Shown here piece after piece: positions 52,904 through 61,451 of a DNA stretch of 64,000 nucleotides (the first letter of the stretch is position 1; every line of letters starts with the position of its first letter). The translations under genes and the position numbers were made by a program. Source of the DNA: Bradyrhizobium sp. CB82 (lineage in GTDB: Bacteria > Pseudomonadota > Alphaproteobacteria > Rhizobiales > Xanthobacteraceae); contig NZ_CP121650.1 in NCBI RefSeq assembly GCF_029714405.1, positions 4,841,001-4,905,000 on the forward strand, read 5' to 3'. The notes below the pieces were generated by a model. It ran no database searches. It had not been told where the DNA came from and was given only the letters and a program-made list of their open reading frames with translations.

Positions 52904-54106
52904 ATGAGGGTCTGCGGAGCTGTGCGGGCCGGTTTGTTCACCGCATTCATTGCAGCGACCTGGCTCGGCGGACAGGTCCAGACATCCCTCGCGCAAACCC
53001 GGCCATCCGATTCCACCAGCGACGCGGCGAAGACGTCTCCGCGGAAGGAAAATGCCCCCAGGAAGGAAGCCGCAAGATCTGATCCGCGCACGACGGGATT
53101 TGTAACCGGTGAGGCGCAGAGCACCGAGTTCGCCATAGCTCAGGACATTGCGACGACACTTGCCAGTGGCCAGGAGACCGGACCTCACGGGGAGGTCGCA
53201 TTGCGGGTGCTGCCAATGGTGGGAAATGGTGGCATTCGCAACATCATCGACATACTCAGCCTGGCGGGTGCCGACATGGCGATCGCTCCAGTCCTACTGG
53301 CTGATCGCCTCCGAGAGTCAGGAACCCTCGGAGTTGTCGGCAACAAGCTTGTCTACATCACACCGTTGTTCGTCGAAGAGTTCCACCTCCTCGCGCGGCC
53401 CGAGATCCGGAGCCTGTCGGATCTTGCGGGAAAGCGGGTCAATCTCGGCGAAGTGGGCAGTGCCGGCGCTGTCCTCGGCCGCGAGGTGCTCAATCATCTC
53501 GAGGTGAAGGTCAGCGAATCCAATCTGCCCCTGGACGCAGCCCTGGAGGGAATGCGAAAGGGGCAAATCTCCGCCGCCTTGCTGGTGTCGGGCAAGCCGG
53601 TCAGCTTCCTGGCCCGCTATGCGCAAGGCGACGGCCTTCATCTTCTGTCCATCCCCTATTCGAAGGCGATGCTGCAGCGCGATTACCTGCCATCGACTCT
53701 CCGCCACGAAGACTATCCAGAGATCATTGGCGTCTCTGACAGCGTCGACACCATCGCGATCAAATGCGCGCTTTTCGCCTACAACTGGCCGATCCGCAGC
53801 GAGCGGTTTCCGCTTCTGGAACTGTTCGTGCAGACTCTATTCTCGCGGTTTCCTGAATTTCTGGGCGACGGTCATCACCCCAAGTGGCGAGAGGTGAACC
53901 TGGCCGCGCTGCTTCCTGGTTGGCAGCGATTTCAACCTGCTGAGCGCTGGCTCCAGCAGCAATCCGGCGGAGAAGCCGCGCTTCGCAAGGCATTTGGTCG
54001 TTTCCTCGAGCAGAAACCAACTAGCAATCCGCGGGACGGTCCGCCGGACCGCGAGCAACTGTTTCAGGACTTCATGCGCTGGCGAGAACAAAGACAGGGC
54101 CGGTGA
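52904..54106 (+). CDS. TAXI-family (TRAP-type) periplasmic binding protein
   Basis: 400 residues: a signal peptide, a charged Lys/Arg/Asp linker (about 32-65), then a TAXI-type binding fold. Its elements include ETGPHGEVALRVLPMVGNGG, GADMAIAPVLLADRLRES, FVEEFHLLARPEIRSLSDLAGKRVNLGEV (in parts) and GSAGAVLGREVL. It would present a solute to a TRAP transporter in the periplasm. No TRAP membrane genes follow, so it may be an orphan or feed a distant transporter. The C-terminal ~70 residues are charged and helical. Confidence 0.8.
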   Translation: MRVCGAVRAGLFTAFIAATWLGGQVQTSLAQTRPSDSTSDAAKTSPRKENAPRKEAARSDPRTTGFVTGEAQSTEFAIAQDIATTLASGQETGPHGEVALRVLPMVGNGGIRNIIDILSLAGADMAIAPVLLADRLRESGTLGVVGNKLVYITPLFVEEFHLLARPEIRSLSDLAGKRVNLGEVGSAGAVLGREVLNHLEVKVSESNLPLDAALEGMRKGQISAALLVSGKPVSFLARYAQGDGLHLLSIPYSKAMLQRDYLPSTLRHEDYPEIIGVSDSVDTIAIKCALFAYNWPIRSERFPLLELFVQTLFSRFPEFLGDGHHPKWREVNLAALLPGWQRFQPAERWLQQQSGGEAALRKAFGRFLEQKPTSNPRDGPPDREQLFQDFMRWREQRQGR

Positions 54107-54127
54107 CCAAACCATTGGGAGGTCTCC

Positions 54128-54691
54128 ATGCGCAATTCACTGGCGATTGCAGCCCTGGTCGCGTTGATTGTGTTAACTGCCGGCGTGAGGCGTCCTGCCG
54201 CCCAATTTTTTCAGACCCAGCCGCTGGCGCCGGAGACGCTTGCACCGACCAGAGTGCAGCCGGCCGGCAAAGATGAAAAAGCCAGATCAGTGACGCGCCG
54301 AGAAGAGAAAGCGCACAGGAAGCGCCAGATCGTTCGCCCGCCGCCAAATCAGCGGAAGATTGCCGAGAAGAACGGATTCAAGCGCGTCAGCGACCTCGTG
54401 AACTTCCCAAAGTTCTTTCCTGGGCTGGGCATTCTCTTTGTCAAACCCGAAACCCTGCCACTTGGGCCGTTCCTCTGCTTCGATCGCAAGGATCGCCTGG
54501 CAGCGACCGTCTACATGGTTCCGACAAAAGACATCGACGACCACAAATCGATGGAGGCCCCAGGATTTGCTGGAAAGCTTGACCACGTCACCATCTACTT
54601 CAACCCGGGGCACCCCGGGGTGGACGTGCCACACTACCATTTCGTGATCTGGCATGTGAGCAAGCAGGAGGAAGCGCGCGTCGCCAAATGA
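54128..54691 (+). CDS. Secreted hypothetical protein with HYH motif
   Basis: 187 residues: a signal peptide (MRNSLAIAALVALIVLTAGV), a basic, Pro-rich linker, and a folded C-terminal half ending DHVTIYFNPGHPGVDVPHYH. The paired His in PHYHF and the upstream His suggest a metal site; the fold may be like the DUF5602/TTHB210 family. It follows the TAXI gene by 21 nt and may be co-transcribed. Function unknown. Confidence 0.6.
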   Translation: MRNSLAIAALVALIVLTAGVRRPAAQFFQTQPLAPETLAPTRVQPAGKDEKARSVTRREEKAHRKRQIVRPPPNQRKIAEKNGFKRVSDLVNFPKFFPGLGILFVKPETLPLGPFLCFDRKDRLAATVYMVPTKDIDDHKSMEAPGFAGKLDHVTIYFNPGHPGVDVPHYHFVIWHVSKQEEARVAK

Positions 54692-54861
54692 CGCGCGTCG
54701 CGATGGACAAGGTACTCGGCTATGCGATTTCGGGTTTCATCGCCGGCTTCGGCGTCTGGATCCTTGTTGCCGGTCTGAGCTCCGGCGTACCCGCGCTATG
54801 GGCGTGCGCAGCCCTGTTGCCCATTGCAATCGGGCTTTGCAGCGCTTTCGGGAATATCTAA
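54688..54861 (+). CDS. Small two-helix membrane protein
   Basis: 57 residues, too short to stand out. It starts with an ATG overlapping the previous stop by 4 nt (ATGA) and contains two hydrophobic segments (YAISGFIAGFGVWILVAGLS and ALWACAALLPIAIGLCSAF). The overlap with the upstream gene, good hydrophobic pattern and stop position support a real gene, probably translationally coupled. Unknown function. Confidence 0.6.
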   Translation: MTRVAMDKVLGYAISGFIAGFGVWILVAGLSSGVPALWACAALLPIAIGLCSAFGNI

Positions 54862-54931
54862 AGCATGATCAGGAAAAGCGTGAAGCGGTTTTTCCTCGCG
54901 ACAAACGCGAAGCGTTTGCGCGGAGATCATG
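54861..54931 (+). repeat. Dispersed palindromic repeat, copy 3
   Basis: The most complete copy: GCATGATC at the left end pairs with GATCATGC at the right end, with AAGCGTGAAGCGGTTT, CGCGACAAACGCGAAGC and GCGTTTGCGCGGA inside. It begins at the stop codon of the upstream small gene. Confidence 0.8.
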
Positions 54932-55011
54932 CGCAGACGACAACCTGAAGCGTCCGGCCGGAACCATGACACGCCTGCGGCCTTGGTTCTCGGGTGGCGA
55001 GATTTAGTCCG

Positions 55012-55197
55012 ATGGACCTTACCGCAACCGAGCGCGATTTCCTGAGACGGCTGGCTTGCGAAGCCTGGATCAGCCCACCGCTGTTCGACCACGAAATCAT
55101 CGCGCGCCTTGTCGAACTCGGACTCGTTGAGACCGAACCACTGGTTTCAGGCGAGGTCGAATACCGGATTACGGCCGCGGGCCGCGACGCTTTGTGA
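55012..55197 (+). CDS. Small winged-helix-like hypothetical protein
   Basis: 61 residues: MDLTATERDFLRRLACEAWI, then FDHEIIARLVELGLVETEPL and EVEYRITAAGRDAL, a pattern like a short MarR/PadR-type winged helix. The Met nearest the motif is used. No DNA-binding partner evident. Confidence 0.55.
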   Translation: MDLTATERDFLRRLACEAWISPPLFDHEIIARLVELGLVETEPLVSGEVEYRITAAGRDAL

Positions 55198-55330
55198 GCG
55201 GCACCTCCGATGCCGGCACTTCATGAGGCGCCATTGCCGCGAACGTGGCGGCGGAGAAGATGTAGCCCTGGGCCACGGATCAGCAACGCACCGCTGGCGC
55301 GCTGCGCTGCATCCGGGAGCGAGACCGTAG

Positions 55331-55734
55331 CTAACCGACCGGCGCCGAATATTCCGCGTCGGTAACAGGATCCATCCAGGTCGAGTAGACGCCGTCGAGC
55401 GCCTCCTGCATGGCAATATGAGTCATGCCGTTGGTTGGCGAAGCGCCATGCCAGTGCAATTCGTTTGGTGGAATCCAGACCGTGTCGCCGGGGCGGATTT
55501 CCCTGATCGGGCCGCCCTTGGCCTGGACGCGGCCGACGCCGGAGATGACGTAGAGCGTCTGCCCGAGGGGATGGGTGTGCCAGTTGGTGCGCGCACCCGG
55601 CTCGAACGAGACGCGCGAGCAGTTCAGCCGTGCCGGCGCGGGCGCCATGATGACGGGGTCCTGCAACACCGTGCCGGTGAAGTTCTCCTTGGGCGCGCGG
55701 CGGGTCGGCCGCGTGCCTGCGACGTGGATCTCCA
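55331..55734 (-). CDS. Cupin-domain protein
   Basis: 133 residues: NWHTHPLGQTLYVISGVGRV (cupin motif 1 with His-x-His) and RPGDTVWIPPNELHWHGASP (motif 2). A metal-binding single cupin, of the group often found with carboxymuconolactone decarboxylases. AAGCGAGGTACCC precedes the ATG. It lies 24 nt downstream of an RraA-like gene and is probably part of one leftward operon. Confidence 0.85.
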
Positions 55735-55758
55735 TGGGGTACCTCGCTTGGTTTTTCG

Positions 55759-56457
55759 TTACTTCTTGCTCGCGGCGTAGCGCGCCTTGGTCTCGGCGTT
55801 CATCGGATAGAGGCCCGGCAGCACGGCGCCGTTGTTCACCTCGTTCACGATCCAGGCTTCCATCCGCTCCTGCTCGACACCTTCGTTGAGCACGTGGTCG
55901 AGCATCGCCTGCGGAATCAGCACGCAGCCGTCCTGGTCGGCGACGACGATGTCGTTCGGAAACACCGCAACGCCGCCGCAGCCGATCGGCTCGCCCCAGC
56001 CGACGAAAGTCAGGCCCGCGACCGACGGCGGCGCGGCATAGCCGTCGCACCACACCGGAAGGTTGGTACCGAGCACGCCCTCGACGTCTCGCACGACACC
56101 GTCGGTGACGAGCGCGGTAACGCCGCGCTTGACCATGCGCGCGCAGAGGATGTCGCCGAAGATGCCGGCATCGGTGATGCCCATCGCATCGACCACGGCG
56201 ATGCAGCCCTCGGGCATCGCCTCGATCGCGGTGCGGGTCGAGATCGGCGAGGACCAGGATTCCGGCGTCGCCAGATCCTCGCGCGCCGGCACGAAGCGCA
56301 GCGTGAAGGCCGGGCCGACCAGCCGCGGCAACCCCGGACGCAGCGGACGCGCGCCGCGCATCCAGACATTGCGCAGACCCTTCTTCAGGAGGACCGTGGT
56401 GATGGTGGCGGTGGTGATGCCGGCGAGGGTCTTGCGGGCTTCGGGGGATAGCGACAT
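55759..56457 (-). CDS. RraA-like protein (aldolase/ring-hydroxyacid family)
   Basis: 232 residues. The family motifs are present: RPLRPGLPRLVGPAFTLRF, IEAMPEGCIAVVDAMGITDAGIFGDILCARM (in parts), GVVRDVEGVLG and VADQDGCVLIPQ. Relatives include HMG/CHA aldolases (4-hydroxy-4-methyl-2-oxoglutarate aldolase) and RNase E inhibitor RraA. The GxxxD/RD active site is consistent with the aldolase type. The ATG at the conserved N-terminus is preferred over longer upstream frames. A role in aromatic-compound breakdown is plausible. Confidence 0.85.
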   Translation of the reverse strand: MSLSPEARKTLAGITTATITTVLLKKGLRNVWMRGARPLRPGLPRLVGPAFTLRFVPAREDLATPESWSSPISTRTAIEAMPEGCIAVVDAMGITDAGIFGDILCARMVKRGVTALVTDGVVRDVEGVLGTNLPVWCDGYAAPPSVAGLTFVGWGEPIGCGGVAVFPNDIVVADQDGCVLIPQAMLDHVLNEGVEQERMEAWIVNEVNNGAVLPGLYPMNAETKARYAASKK

Positions 56458-56695
56458 GGACGACAACGAGCTCCGGATAGGCGGGAAACGACGCGCGCAT
56501 CTTGCGAGGCGCGGGCCTGCCGTCAAGGGCCAAGGCAAAGCGGCGCAGGGCTGTTATGCGATGCGATAACAAGGCTTTATCGGACACCCTTGCATTAATT
56601 TATTGGACTTGCGGGCATATTTACGCGAAGCAAAGGGGGCAGCGGGAAGCAAGGGAGTCTCCCGCGATCTTCCAGAAGGCCGATTTCGACAGCTC

Positions 56696-57427
56696 ATGGC
56701 CGCGACGCTTCCCCCGCCCCGCCTTCTGCCCAGTGGCGACAGTGCCGTCACGGTCGAGTTCAGCCGCACCATTGACGACGCCGCCAACCAGCGCGTGTTG
56801 GCGCTCGATCGCGCGCTCACCGAAGCCGGCATCGAGGGCGTCACCGAGGCGGTGCCGACCTATCGCTCGCTGCTGGTGCACTACGATCCGGGCCGGATCG
56901 GCTACGATGCGCTCGGCGAAAAGCTGCTCGCACTTGCAAGCCAGCCACAGCCGTCCACCACCAAAACGCGCCGTTGGCGCATTCCCGTGGCCTATGGCGG
57001 CGAGCACGGCATCGACCTCGAGGACGTTGCCAAGGCGCTGAGCACCACCCCCGAGGACATCGTCGCCCGGCATGTGGCCGGCGACTACCGCGTCGCGATG
57101 GTCGGCTTCACCCCGGGCTGGTCCTATCTCAGCGGCCTCGAAAAATCCCTGCACATGTCGCGGCGGCAGAATCCGCGGCTGCTGACGCCCGCCGGCACGA
57201 TCTCGATCGGCGGCGTGCAGACCGGTGTCCAATGCCTCGCCGGTCCCAGCGGCTGGCACCTGTTGGGGCGCACCCCCGTGCGGACCTATCAGCTCCACCG
57301 GAATCCCACCTTCCTCACCGAACCCGGTGATCGCGTGACGTTTTTTGCCGTCGACCACAAGACCTTTGCGGAGCAGGACCGCGCCGCCGAAGCCGGCGAG
57401 ATCATTGCGGAGCTGACGGAGTCATGA
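56696..57427 (+). CDS. pxpB: 5-oxoprolinase subunit B
   Basis: 243 residues, KipI-like: RLLPSGDSAVTVEFSRTID, YRSLLVHYDPGRIGYD and the C-terminal GFTPGWSYLSGLEKSLHMSRR, SIGGVQTGVQCLAGPSGWHL regions. Together with PxpA and PxpC it hydrolyses 5-oxoproline (pyroglutamate) to glutamate with ATP. The stop overlaps pxpC by 4 nt. An upstream in-frame start is possible but adds no conserved residues. Confidence 0.93.
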   Translation: MAATLPPPRLLPSGDSAVTVEFSRTIDDAANQRVLALDRALTEAGIEGVTEAVPTYRSLLVHYDPGRIGYDALGEKLLALASQPQPSTTKTRRWRIPVAYGGEHGIDLEDVAKALSTTPEDIVARHVAGDYRVAMVGFTPGWSYLSGLEKSLHMSRRQNPRLLTPAGTISIGGVQTGVQCLAGPSGWHLLGRTPVRTYQLHRNPTFLTEPGDRVTFFAVDHKTFAEQDRAAEAGEIIAELTES

Positions 57428-58461
57428 GCCGCCTCATCATCACCAGCATCGGGCCGGCCAGTTCCGTCCAGGACGGCGGGCGGCCGGGCTCGCAGCGCTA
57501 TGGCCTCACGCCGAGCGGCGCGATGGACCGGTTGGCGCTGGCAGCCGCCAATTGCCTCGTCGGCAACGATCTGTTCGCGGCCGTCGTCGAGATCGGCCCG
57601 TTCGGCGCCTCCTTCACCGCGCGCGACGGTGCGGTGCGCGTTGCACTCGCGGGCGCGCCGCGCAATGCCGATATCGCCGGCAAGCCGGTGGCGAGCGAGA
57701 CCTCGGCGACGCTGAAGGACGGCGAGACGCTGACGCTCGGCTTCGCCCGCGGCGGCGCGTTCAGCTATCTCGCGATCGAAGGGGCTATCCAGGGCGAGCC
57801 GGTGTTCGGCAGCCTCGCGGTCAACGCGCGCGCCGGGCTCGGCAGCCCCTACCCCCGTCCGCTTCAGGCCGGCGATGAATTCAGCGTCGCGGCCGCAAGC
57901 GGCAAGGCCGAACAACGGATCGAATTGCCCAAGCCACCGAACGGTCCGATCCGCGTGGTGCTGGGGCCGCAGGACGACGAGTTCGACGACGCCAACAAGG
58001 CGCTGTTCCTGAGTAGCGACTGGAAGATCTCGGCGACCTCGGATCGCATGGGCTACCGGCTCGAAGGCCCAGTGATCAAGCATCTGCACGGCCACAACAT
58101 CGTCTCCGACGGCACGGTCAACGGCAGCATCCAGGTGCCCGGCAATGGCGCGCCGATCGTCCTGATGATGGATCGTGGCACCAGCGGCGGCTATCCGAAG
58201 ATCGCGACCGTGATCTCCGCCGATCTCGGCCGCCTTGCCCAGACCTCGGCCGGCACGGCATTCCGCTTCAAGGCGGTCAGCATGGCCGAGGCGCAGGACG
58301 AGGCGAAAAAATTCGCGCAGCTCCTCCGCAGCCTCCCAGACCGCTTGCGCGCCGCCGACACCGTTGAGCTCAACATCGAGGCGCTGCACGATGCTAATGT
58401 CGCTGGCCAAGCTGTGAACGCGGTCGATGCCGGGACATGGCAGGTTTCGGCCGAGCCTTAA
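57424..58461 (+). CDS. pxpC: 5-oxoprolinase subunit C
   Basis: 345 residues, KipA-like biotin-dependent-carboxylase-related fold: SIGPASSVQDGGRPGSQRYG at the start, GAMDRLALAAANCLVGND, and near the end TVNGSIQVPGNGAPIVLMMD and TSGGYPKIATVISADLGRL. Acts with PxpB. Overlaps pxpB by 4 nt and is followed by pxpA 30 nt later. Confidence 0.94.
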   Translation: MSRLIITSIGPASSVQDGGRPGSQRYGLTPSGAMDRLALAAANCLVGNDLFAAVVEIGPFGASFTARDGAVRVALAGAPRNADIAGKPVASETSATLKDGETLTLGFARGGAFSYLAIEGAIQGEPVFGSLAVNARAGLGSPYPRPLQAGDEFSVAAASGKAEQRIELPKPPNGPIRVVLGPQDDEFDDANKALFLSSDWKISATSDRMGYRLEGPVIKHLHGHNIVSDGTVNGSIQVPGNGAPIVLMMDRGTSGGYPKIATVISADLGRLAQTSAGTAFRFKAVSMAEAQDEAKKFAQLLRSLPDRLRAADTVELNIEALHDANVAGQAVNAVDAGTWQVSAEP

Positions 58462-58491
58462 CCGACAAGAAGACCAGAGGCGGAGAGCACC

Positions 58492-59262
58492 ATGACGACG
58501 ATCGATCTCAACTGCGACCTCGGTGAGGGATTTGGCGCCTGGGAGATGGGCAACGACGCCGCGATGTTGGAGCTTGCGACCTCGGTCAACATCGCCTGCG
58601 GCTTCCATGCCGGCGACCCCGACATCATGCGGCGGACGGTCGAGCTTGCGAAGGCGCGCGGCGTCTCGATCGGCGCGCATCCTGGGTATCGCGACCTGCA
58701 CGGCTTTGGCCGGCATCCGATCGTCGGGCTGAAGGCGTCGGAGATCGAGAATCTCGTCGCCTACCAGATCGGCGCGCTCCAGGCGATCGCGACTGCGGCC
58801 GGCCATAAGGTCACGCATGTGAAGGCGCATGGCGCGCTCTCCAATGTCGCCTGCGAGGACGACATGACCGCAAAGGCAATCGCAGCCGGCATCAAGTCCG
58901 TCGACCCCTCGCTGATCTTTGTGGTGCTCGCCAACTCGAAGCTGGTGAAGGCCGGCGAGGACGCCAACCTGCCGATGGTGCATGAGGTGTTCGCCGACCG
59001 CGCCTATGAGGACGACGGCAACTTGGTCTCGCGCAAGAAGCCTGGCGCGGTCTTGCACGATGCGAACGCGATCGCCGAGCGCGTCGTGCGCATGGTGCAG
59101 GACGGCGCCGTCGTCTCGGTGACCGGCAAGATCATCAAGATGCGGACGGATACGGTGTGCATCCACGGTGATACGCAAGGCGCGGTGGATATCGCGCGCA
59201 GTCTGCGTCAGGCGCTGAAGGATGCCGGGATTGCGGTCGCGCCATTCAAGCGCGCGGCGTGA
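58492..59262 (+). CDS. pxpA: 5-oxoprolinase subunit A (LamB/YcsF family)
   Basis: 256 residues: [60 protein letters not shown] and [20 protein letters not shown] mark the LamB/YcsF family. Catalytic partner of PxpBC in 5-oxoproline hydrolysis. Last gene of the operon; a TIR-flanked repeat follows within 10 nt. Confidence 0.95.
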   Translation: MTTIDLNCDLGEGFGAWEMGNDAAMLELATSVNIACGFHAGDPDIMRRTVELAKARGVSIGAHPGYRDLHGFGRHPIVGLKASEIENLVAYQIGALQAIATAAGHKVTHVKAHGALSNVACEDDMTAKAIAAGIKSVDPSLIFVVLANSKLVKAGEDANLPMVHEVFADRAYEDDGNLVSRKKPGAVLHDANAIAERVVRMVQDGAVVSVTGKIIKMRTDTVCIHGDTQGAVDIARSLRQALKDAGIAVAPFKRAA

Positions 59263-59270
59263 CACGAATT

Positions 59271-59497
59271 GTACGGTGGGTTAGCGAAGCGCATTCCACG
59301 AAGAGAGAAGAGAGAAGTGGTGGGTTACGCGTTCGGCTAACCTTACCGCGTCATAAACGCTCTCACTCCTCATCCTGAGGAGCTTGCGAAGCAAGCGTCT
59401 CGAAGGATGTGGGCCACGGGCGGGGCCTCATGGTTCGAGACGCGCTTCGCGCTCCTCACCATGAGGGTTAGTGACACAGTTAGGCAACCCACCCTAC
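59271..59497. repeat. Repeat element with inverted ends and an inner palindrome
   Basis: Ends carry an inverted pair (GTACGGTGGGTT 59271-59282 and AACCCACCCTAC at 59486-59497). Inside lie two stem segments, CCTCATCCTGAGGAGCTTGC near 59370 and GCTCCTCACCATGAGGG near 59450, that can form a large hairpin. It has the look of the dispersed non-coding repeats of Bradyrhizobium; no transposase. Confidence 0.6.
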
Positions 59498-59503
59498 GAA
59501 GAT

Positions 59504-59656
59504 TCAAAACGGGTGCACCGACAGCGTGCCGAAGACGATGGCCGCGATGACCGCAAAAGCGCTGTAGAGCGCGACATGGTGCACGCTAGCCCCGGTCAGC
59601 CGCGAGAGCGAGCGCGCGTAGAAGTGTAGCCTGGCTTCCGCCGATAGTTCGCGCAT
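59504..59656 (-). CDS. Small membrane protein
   Basis: 50 residues: MRELSAEARLHFYARSLSRL, then one membrane helix (about 27-46, LYSAFAVIAAIVFGTLSV) and a short tail. TTGGAGATCGACC gives a ribosome site at correct spacing for the ATG, so longer frames are not needed. Unknown function. Confidence 0.6.
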   Translation of the reverse strand: MRELSAEARLHFYARSLSRLTGASVHHVALYSAFAVIAAIVFGTLSVHPF

Positions 59657-59843
59657 GGTCGATCTCCAACGCCCCATTTGCGTGGATATGAAGGAGCAAT
59701 CGCGGCGGCGAACAAGATGGTGGCGGAAATAGCGACGGCGGTTCTCTTCAGAACCGCCGTCGCAGAGGGAAATTCTCTTCACCCGCGGGTTCCGAGAATC
59801 TTATTCGTTCAATCTTTAAGACAATGGATCCGGCTCCCGCACA

Positions 59844-61451
59844 CTAATAGACGTCCGCCTGGAACCTGCCCTTCTTCTTGAGATCGGCCACGAAGCTCAC
59901 GGCCTCATCCGTGGAACGTGCGCCGAACTGCGCGACGATGTCGACCAGCGCTCGCTCGACATCCTTGGCCATGCGCTTGGCATCGCCGCAGATGTAGAGG
60001 TGCGCGCCTTCGGCAAGCCACGTCCACACCTCGCGGCCGAGCTCGCGCATGCGGTCCTGCACGTAAAACTTCTTCTCGCCGTCGCGCGACCAGGCCAACG
60101 AGAGGCGGGTGAGCAAGCCCGAGGTCTTGAGCGCGTTGAGCTCGTCGCGATAGAAGAAATCGCAGTCGCTGCGCTGATGGCCGAAGAACAGCCAGTTCTT
60201 GCCGGGCGCGCCGGTCGCCTTGCGGTCGAGCAGGAAGGCGCGGAACGGCGCGACCCCGGTGCCGGGACCCACCATGATGATCGGCGTCTTCGGGTCCCGC
60301 GGCAAAGCAAAGCCGTGCGCCTTCTGCACATAGACCTTCAACTTCTCGCCCTCGGTGATGCGTTCGCCGAGGAAGGTCGAGGCGACGCCGAGGCGCTTGC
60401 GCTTGCCGATGACGTAGCGCACGGAATCGACGGTCAGCGAGAGCTTTCCAGGCGTTGCGTTGTGTGAGGACGAGATCGAGTAGAGCCGCGGCTGCAATGG
60501 CTCGAGCGCTTCGACGAAGGCTTCGGGATGCGGCCGGCAGCCAGAGAATTTTTGCAGCGCCGCCATGACGTCAAGCGTTGCGGCATCACCATCGGGATCC
60601 TCGCCCTGCGCCAGTGCCCGCGCCTTCTCGCGCTGCGCGCCGCCAGTGATGAAGGACAGCAGCTCGAACAGCTTGTCCGGCGCCGGCGACAGCGAGACGT
60701 CCTCGACAAGCGCTTCGCGCAGCGTCTTGCCGTTGACCTGCGTGGTATGGGAGGCGCCGAGCAGAGCGATGATCTGGTCGACGAGACCGAGATCGTTGCG
60801 CGCGAACACGCCAAAGGAATCGCCGACCACATAGTCGAGCCTGCTCTCCGAGAGATCGAACTCGATATGATAGGTCTCCTTCTCGGAGCCTTGCTTGTTG
60901 AGAAGGCGCCGCGACAGGAACACCGCTTCAGCCGGATTTTCGCGGGCGCGACCCAGCTCGGCCTTCAATTCGGGTGCGGCGGCCGACTGAGCCGCAGCGC
61001 CATCCGAAGGCTTCGCTGCCGGCGCCTTGTCCAGCTCCTCATAGAGCTGCTTCAGCATCCGCGCGGTCTCCTTGCCGCCGGGAGCACAGAGGTTGAGGCG
61101 GGCCTCGCTCTTCTTGGCGATGGCGTCGGAATAGTCGGCGCAATTGTAACCGCACTGGCCGCAATCCTGCTGCGCCATCGCCGCCATCATGCGGCGGCGG
61201 AGCGGACGCCCTTCCGCAAGCTTCATGCGATCGCCGATCGGCATCGCCGGATCGTGCCAGGGCGCCTCGCCATCATCGCCGTCGCCCTGCGGCGCGAGCA
61301 CCGCACCGTTTTCGGCGGGCGACAGCGGCGTCGAGCCGTCGAGGCCGAACATGCCCACGAGAAATCCATTCAGCCACAGCCGCTGCCCCTCGCTGAAGGG
61401 CGCATTCGGCGGGATGATCTCGAGTTTCGGTGGGACAGGCATCTGGGTCAT
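59844..61451 (-). CDS. CysJ-like flavoprotein with Fe-S domain (nitrite/sulfite reductase electron donor)
   Basis: 535 residues. The N-terminus (WLNGFLVGMF) resembles the start of the partner haemoprotein. Then comes an Fe-S motif of the RnfB/PF04060 type: Cys97, Cys100, Cys104 and Cys122 (CGQCGYNC, then LNLCAPGG). A linker follows, then a CysJ-type FAD domain with RLYSISSS and an NAD(P)H domain with GPGTGVAPFRAF and ICGDAKRM. No flavodoxin domain is present, so electrons probably pass from FAD through the Fe-S cluster to the haemoprotein. The start overlaps the haemoprotein stop by 4 nt. Confidence 0.85.
   Translation of the reverse strand: MTQMPVPPKLEIIPPNAPFSEGQRLWLNGFLVGMFGLDGSTPLSPAENGAVLAPQGDGDDGEAPWHDPAMPIGDRMKLAEGRPLRRRMMAAMAQQDCGQCGYNCADYSDAIAKKSEARLNLCAPGGKETARMLKQLYEELDKAPAAKPSDGAAAQSAAAPELKAELGRARENPAEAVFLSRRLLNKQGSEKETYHIEFDLSESRLDYVVGDSFGVFARNDLGLVDQIIALLGASHTTQVNGKTLREALVEDVSLSPAPDKLFELLSFITGGAQREKARALAQGEDPDGDAATLDVMAALQKFSGCRPHPEAFVEALEPLQPRLYSISSSHNATPGKLSLTVDSVRYVIGKRKRLGVASTFLGERITEGEKLKVYVQKAHGFALPRDPKTPIIMVGPGTGVAPFRAFLLDRKATGAPGKNWLFFGHQRSDCDFFYRDELNALKTSGLLTRLSLAWSRDGEKKFYVQDRMRELGREVWTWLAEGAHLYICGDAKRMAKDVERALVDIVAQFGARSTDEAVSFVADLKKKGRFQADVY

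Noticed and set aside
57289..59265. 658-aa leftward frame opposite pxpC and pxpA
   Set aside because: Antisense shadow; the sense genes have full family motifs and overlapping starts.
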